Positions 62,622 to 64,000 of a DNA stretch of 64,000 nt are shown piece by piece; the first letter of the stretch is position 1; each line of letters opens with the position of its first letter. The notes beneath the pieces are model-generated. The model saw only the letters and a program-made list of their open reading frames with translations. It did not search any database and was not told the DNA's origin. Source of the DNA: Proteiniphilum propionicum (lineage in GTDB: Bacteria > Bacteroidota > Bacteroidia > Bacteroidales > Dysgonomonadaceae); contig NZ_CP073586.1 of NCBI RefSeq assembly GCF_022267555.1, positions 3,762,501-3,826,500 of the forward strand, given 5' to 3'. The position numbers and the translations under genes are program-made.

Positions 62622-64000
62622 AATATTGTTTGTATAGAGTAGTGTTTTGTTCGAGAGTTAATGAGGGATTGTATTGCGGTCTAAAACCATATCCTTGGTT
62701 TTGTAAATCTATCTCTTTTAGCATAAAATTTAACTGTCCTTTTGTCAATGAATTTAGATTACTTCCTTTTTGCCCGTCAATGGTTATCATTGGATAACTC
62801 ATAATATTATTTACAATATTTTTATCTGTTGTGGAAGTCGACACAAAAGAATTCGGTGCTACTCTTAACAATTCTGTATCCGCTGTTTGTGTTACTTCAA
62901 ATGGGTGCTCTAATCTCAATGTATGCAACATTTCGTGCGTTGCGTCTGACGCTACGGAAGAAAGCAACCTTAATTCTCCTGCGGAATTATATAAATTTAC
63001 AGAAGAATTAAAATATGAAGTCATTCCTCCAATATTACCATTCATTTCTCCCAAAGATAAAGATTGTACAATATCAGCATTCCCTTGATAAAAAGTAATA
63101 GTTCCCGACATTGTTCCGCCCGAAGATTGAGATATTGTATTATGAAATTGGGTTGAAATAGCATTTTGGTAAGCATTTATCTGAGCTGTTGTATAGTTGC
63201 CCAACACAGAGAGATTTAACGTCACATTGATAGTTATATGACCGTTAGCATCTGTAACATATTTCCATTCTCTTCCATCCGGGTCAATAAATCTTACTGG
63301 ATTATTCCCACAATACACATACGAACTAATCGAGTAATACTTCTCCGCCATTGGATCCACGGTCAGCCACCTGCCAAGGGCGGCGTCATAGTGTCTTGCG
63401 CCGTAGTCATAGAGGTCAAGGCTCAACTGCCTGTCCAGTTCCTTGCCGTTGTACCTGTAGGGCTGGTTGGAAGTTTGGAGCCCTTCTCCGAACAGTCCGC
63501 CGAAAGGATAGTAGTGGTTCACCTGCTCCACCGTTCCGGCCTGGTCGATCACCACCCGGTTGTTGCCCTGATGATCCTTCAGGTAGTAGTGATACGTGGG
63601 GGGGGTGCCCGAGAGGGTGATGTATCCCTCCTCCGTGAGGATCATGCTCAACGTGCCGTTCCTGTACACCTTGTTACCCGCATATTCTGTTTTTACCGTG
63701 CTGCCGCCAACCGTGTAAGCTACGCTCAGCTTACTGCCCGCCGCGTCATAACCGTAGCTGACGGTATTCCCGTCCGCAAAAGCTACCACACTTGGCAAAT
63801 TTAATGAATTATACGTGATCGAGGCAATGTTTTTGTTTAAATCTTTCGTCAGGTTGCCGTTGGCATCGTAGGTATATTCATTGGGCACGTTCGCCCTGTC
63901 CACAAAATGAAATGCACCCGGATAGGTAATGGGGGTGGTGACCGCGTCCGATACCCTGATGAGCCGGTTACCCGTGTAGGTATAAGCGAGGTTGTCCATC
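62572..64000 (-). CDS. RHS-repeat protein with C-terminal metzincin-like domain (partial)
   Basis: At least 475 residues; the N-terminus lies beyond the right edge. RHS repeats (YTYDANGNLTKDLNKNIASI), the core box (YYLKDHQGNNRVVID; YDYGARHYDAALGRWLTVDP; YVYCGNNPVRFIDPDGREW), then a variable C-terminal domain of ~230 residues. In it DATHEMLHTLRLEHP gives HExxHxxxxxH and NIMSYPMITI looks like the Met-turn, the two zinc features of metzincins. RHS proteins enclose such C-terminal toxin domains and release them. A toxin role here is inference. The codon use of the 5' half is more GC rich than that of the C-terminal domain, as is usual for exchanged RHS tips. Confidence 0.82.
   Translation of the reverse strand, partial: MDNLAYTYTGNRLIRVSDAVTTPITYPGAFHFVDRANVPNEYTYDANGNLTKDLNKNIASITYNSLNLPSVVAFADGNTVSYGYDAAGSKLSVAYTVGGSTVKTEYAGNKVYRNGTLSMILTEEGYITLSGTPPTYHYYLKDHQGNNRVVIDQAGTVEQVNHYYPFGGLFGEGLQTSNQPYRYNGKELDRQLSLDLYDYGARHYDAALGRWLTVDPMAEKYYSISSYVYCGNNPVRFIDPDGREWKYVTDANGHITINVTLNLSVLGNYTTAQINAYQNAISTQFHNTISQSSGGTMSGTITFYQGNADIVQSLSLGEMNGNIGGMTSYFNSSVNLYNSAGELRLLSSVASDATHEMLHTLRLEHPFEVTQTADTELLRVAPNSFVSTSTTDKNIVNNIMSYPMITIDGQKGSNLNSLTKGQLNFMLKEIDLQNQGYGFRPQYNPSLTLEQNTTLYKQYYDNYWNNPPGTPVRNQ

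Overview
The window looks like the chromosome of a member of the Bacteroidota, most likely order Bacteroidales. The evidence is a gldH-type lipoprotein, DUF4290 and DUF4348/DUF4922 family proteins, a KdsC-like phosphatase, -33 TTTG / -7 TAnnTTTG promoters, almost no Shine-Dalgarno sequences, and GG-leader natural-product precursors of the kind described as GG-Bacteroidales peptide systems. Genus is inference only.

Layout. (1) 1-10.3 kb is an AT-rich accessory locus: glycosyltransferases (GT2, GT4, a GT32 stub), a LanC-like protein, and a tandemly duplicated cassette made of a secreted-type protein with a double-glycine leader and an HExxH motif, a lipoprotein, and a third, decayed small gene. 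IS3-family elements interrupt it at 5.7-7.05 kb and 10.3-11.6 kb. (2) 11.6-16.1 kb is a nest of mobile DNA: a recombinase-in-trio (RIT) element flanked by 3' halves of two different IS66 transposase genes. (3) 16.1-16.6 kb holds a structured intergenic region and tRNA-Ser(TGA). (4) 16.8-40.9 kb is ordinary core genome: DEAD-box helicase, a 2-oxoacid:ferredoxin oxidoreductase operon, kdsC-like, a DUF2520 protein, gldH, ricT, holB, metF, rseP, dxr, an ABC ATPase, rimM, a DUF4290 protein, a glucosaminidase, cdd, serB, TPR protein, nadD and others. (5) 41.2-55 kb is a second accessory locus: an O-antigen-ligase/TPR membrane protein, a DUF1573 lipoprotein, two six-cysteine lipoproteins, a thioredoxin-like protein and a transglutaminase/discoidin lipoprotein, interleaved with IS1182, IS3, IS21 and a second copy of the 10.3-kb IS3 element. 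(6) 55-61.8 kb holds a truncated MobV-type mobilization gene and an IS66 element carrying a second RIT copy inside its tnpC. (7) 62-64 kb holds the C-terminal part of an RHS protein ending in a metzincin-like peptidase domain, followed by a TonB-C-like protein.

Working together. The first locus looks like a peptide/secreted-protein system: leader peptides that would be cut after Gly-Gly and exported, with glycosyltransferases and a LanC-like enzyme as possible modifiers and the paired lipoproteins as possible partners or immunity proteins. No exporter is visible. The second locus looks like an envelope system in which a thioredoxin-like protein is placed next to two Cys-rich lipoproteins.

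The strongest structural results can be reconstructed from the sequence itself. Removing the RIT element restores an uninterrupted 532-codon IS66 tnpC. Removing the second IS3 copy plus one 3-bp target repeat restores a 498-residue transglutaminase-discoidin gene. Many frameshifts in the mobile genes fall in homopolymers or short runs, so decay and sequencing error are both possible.
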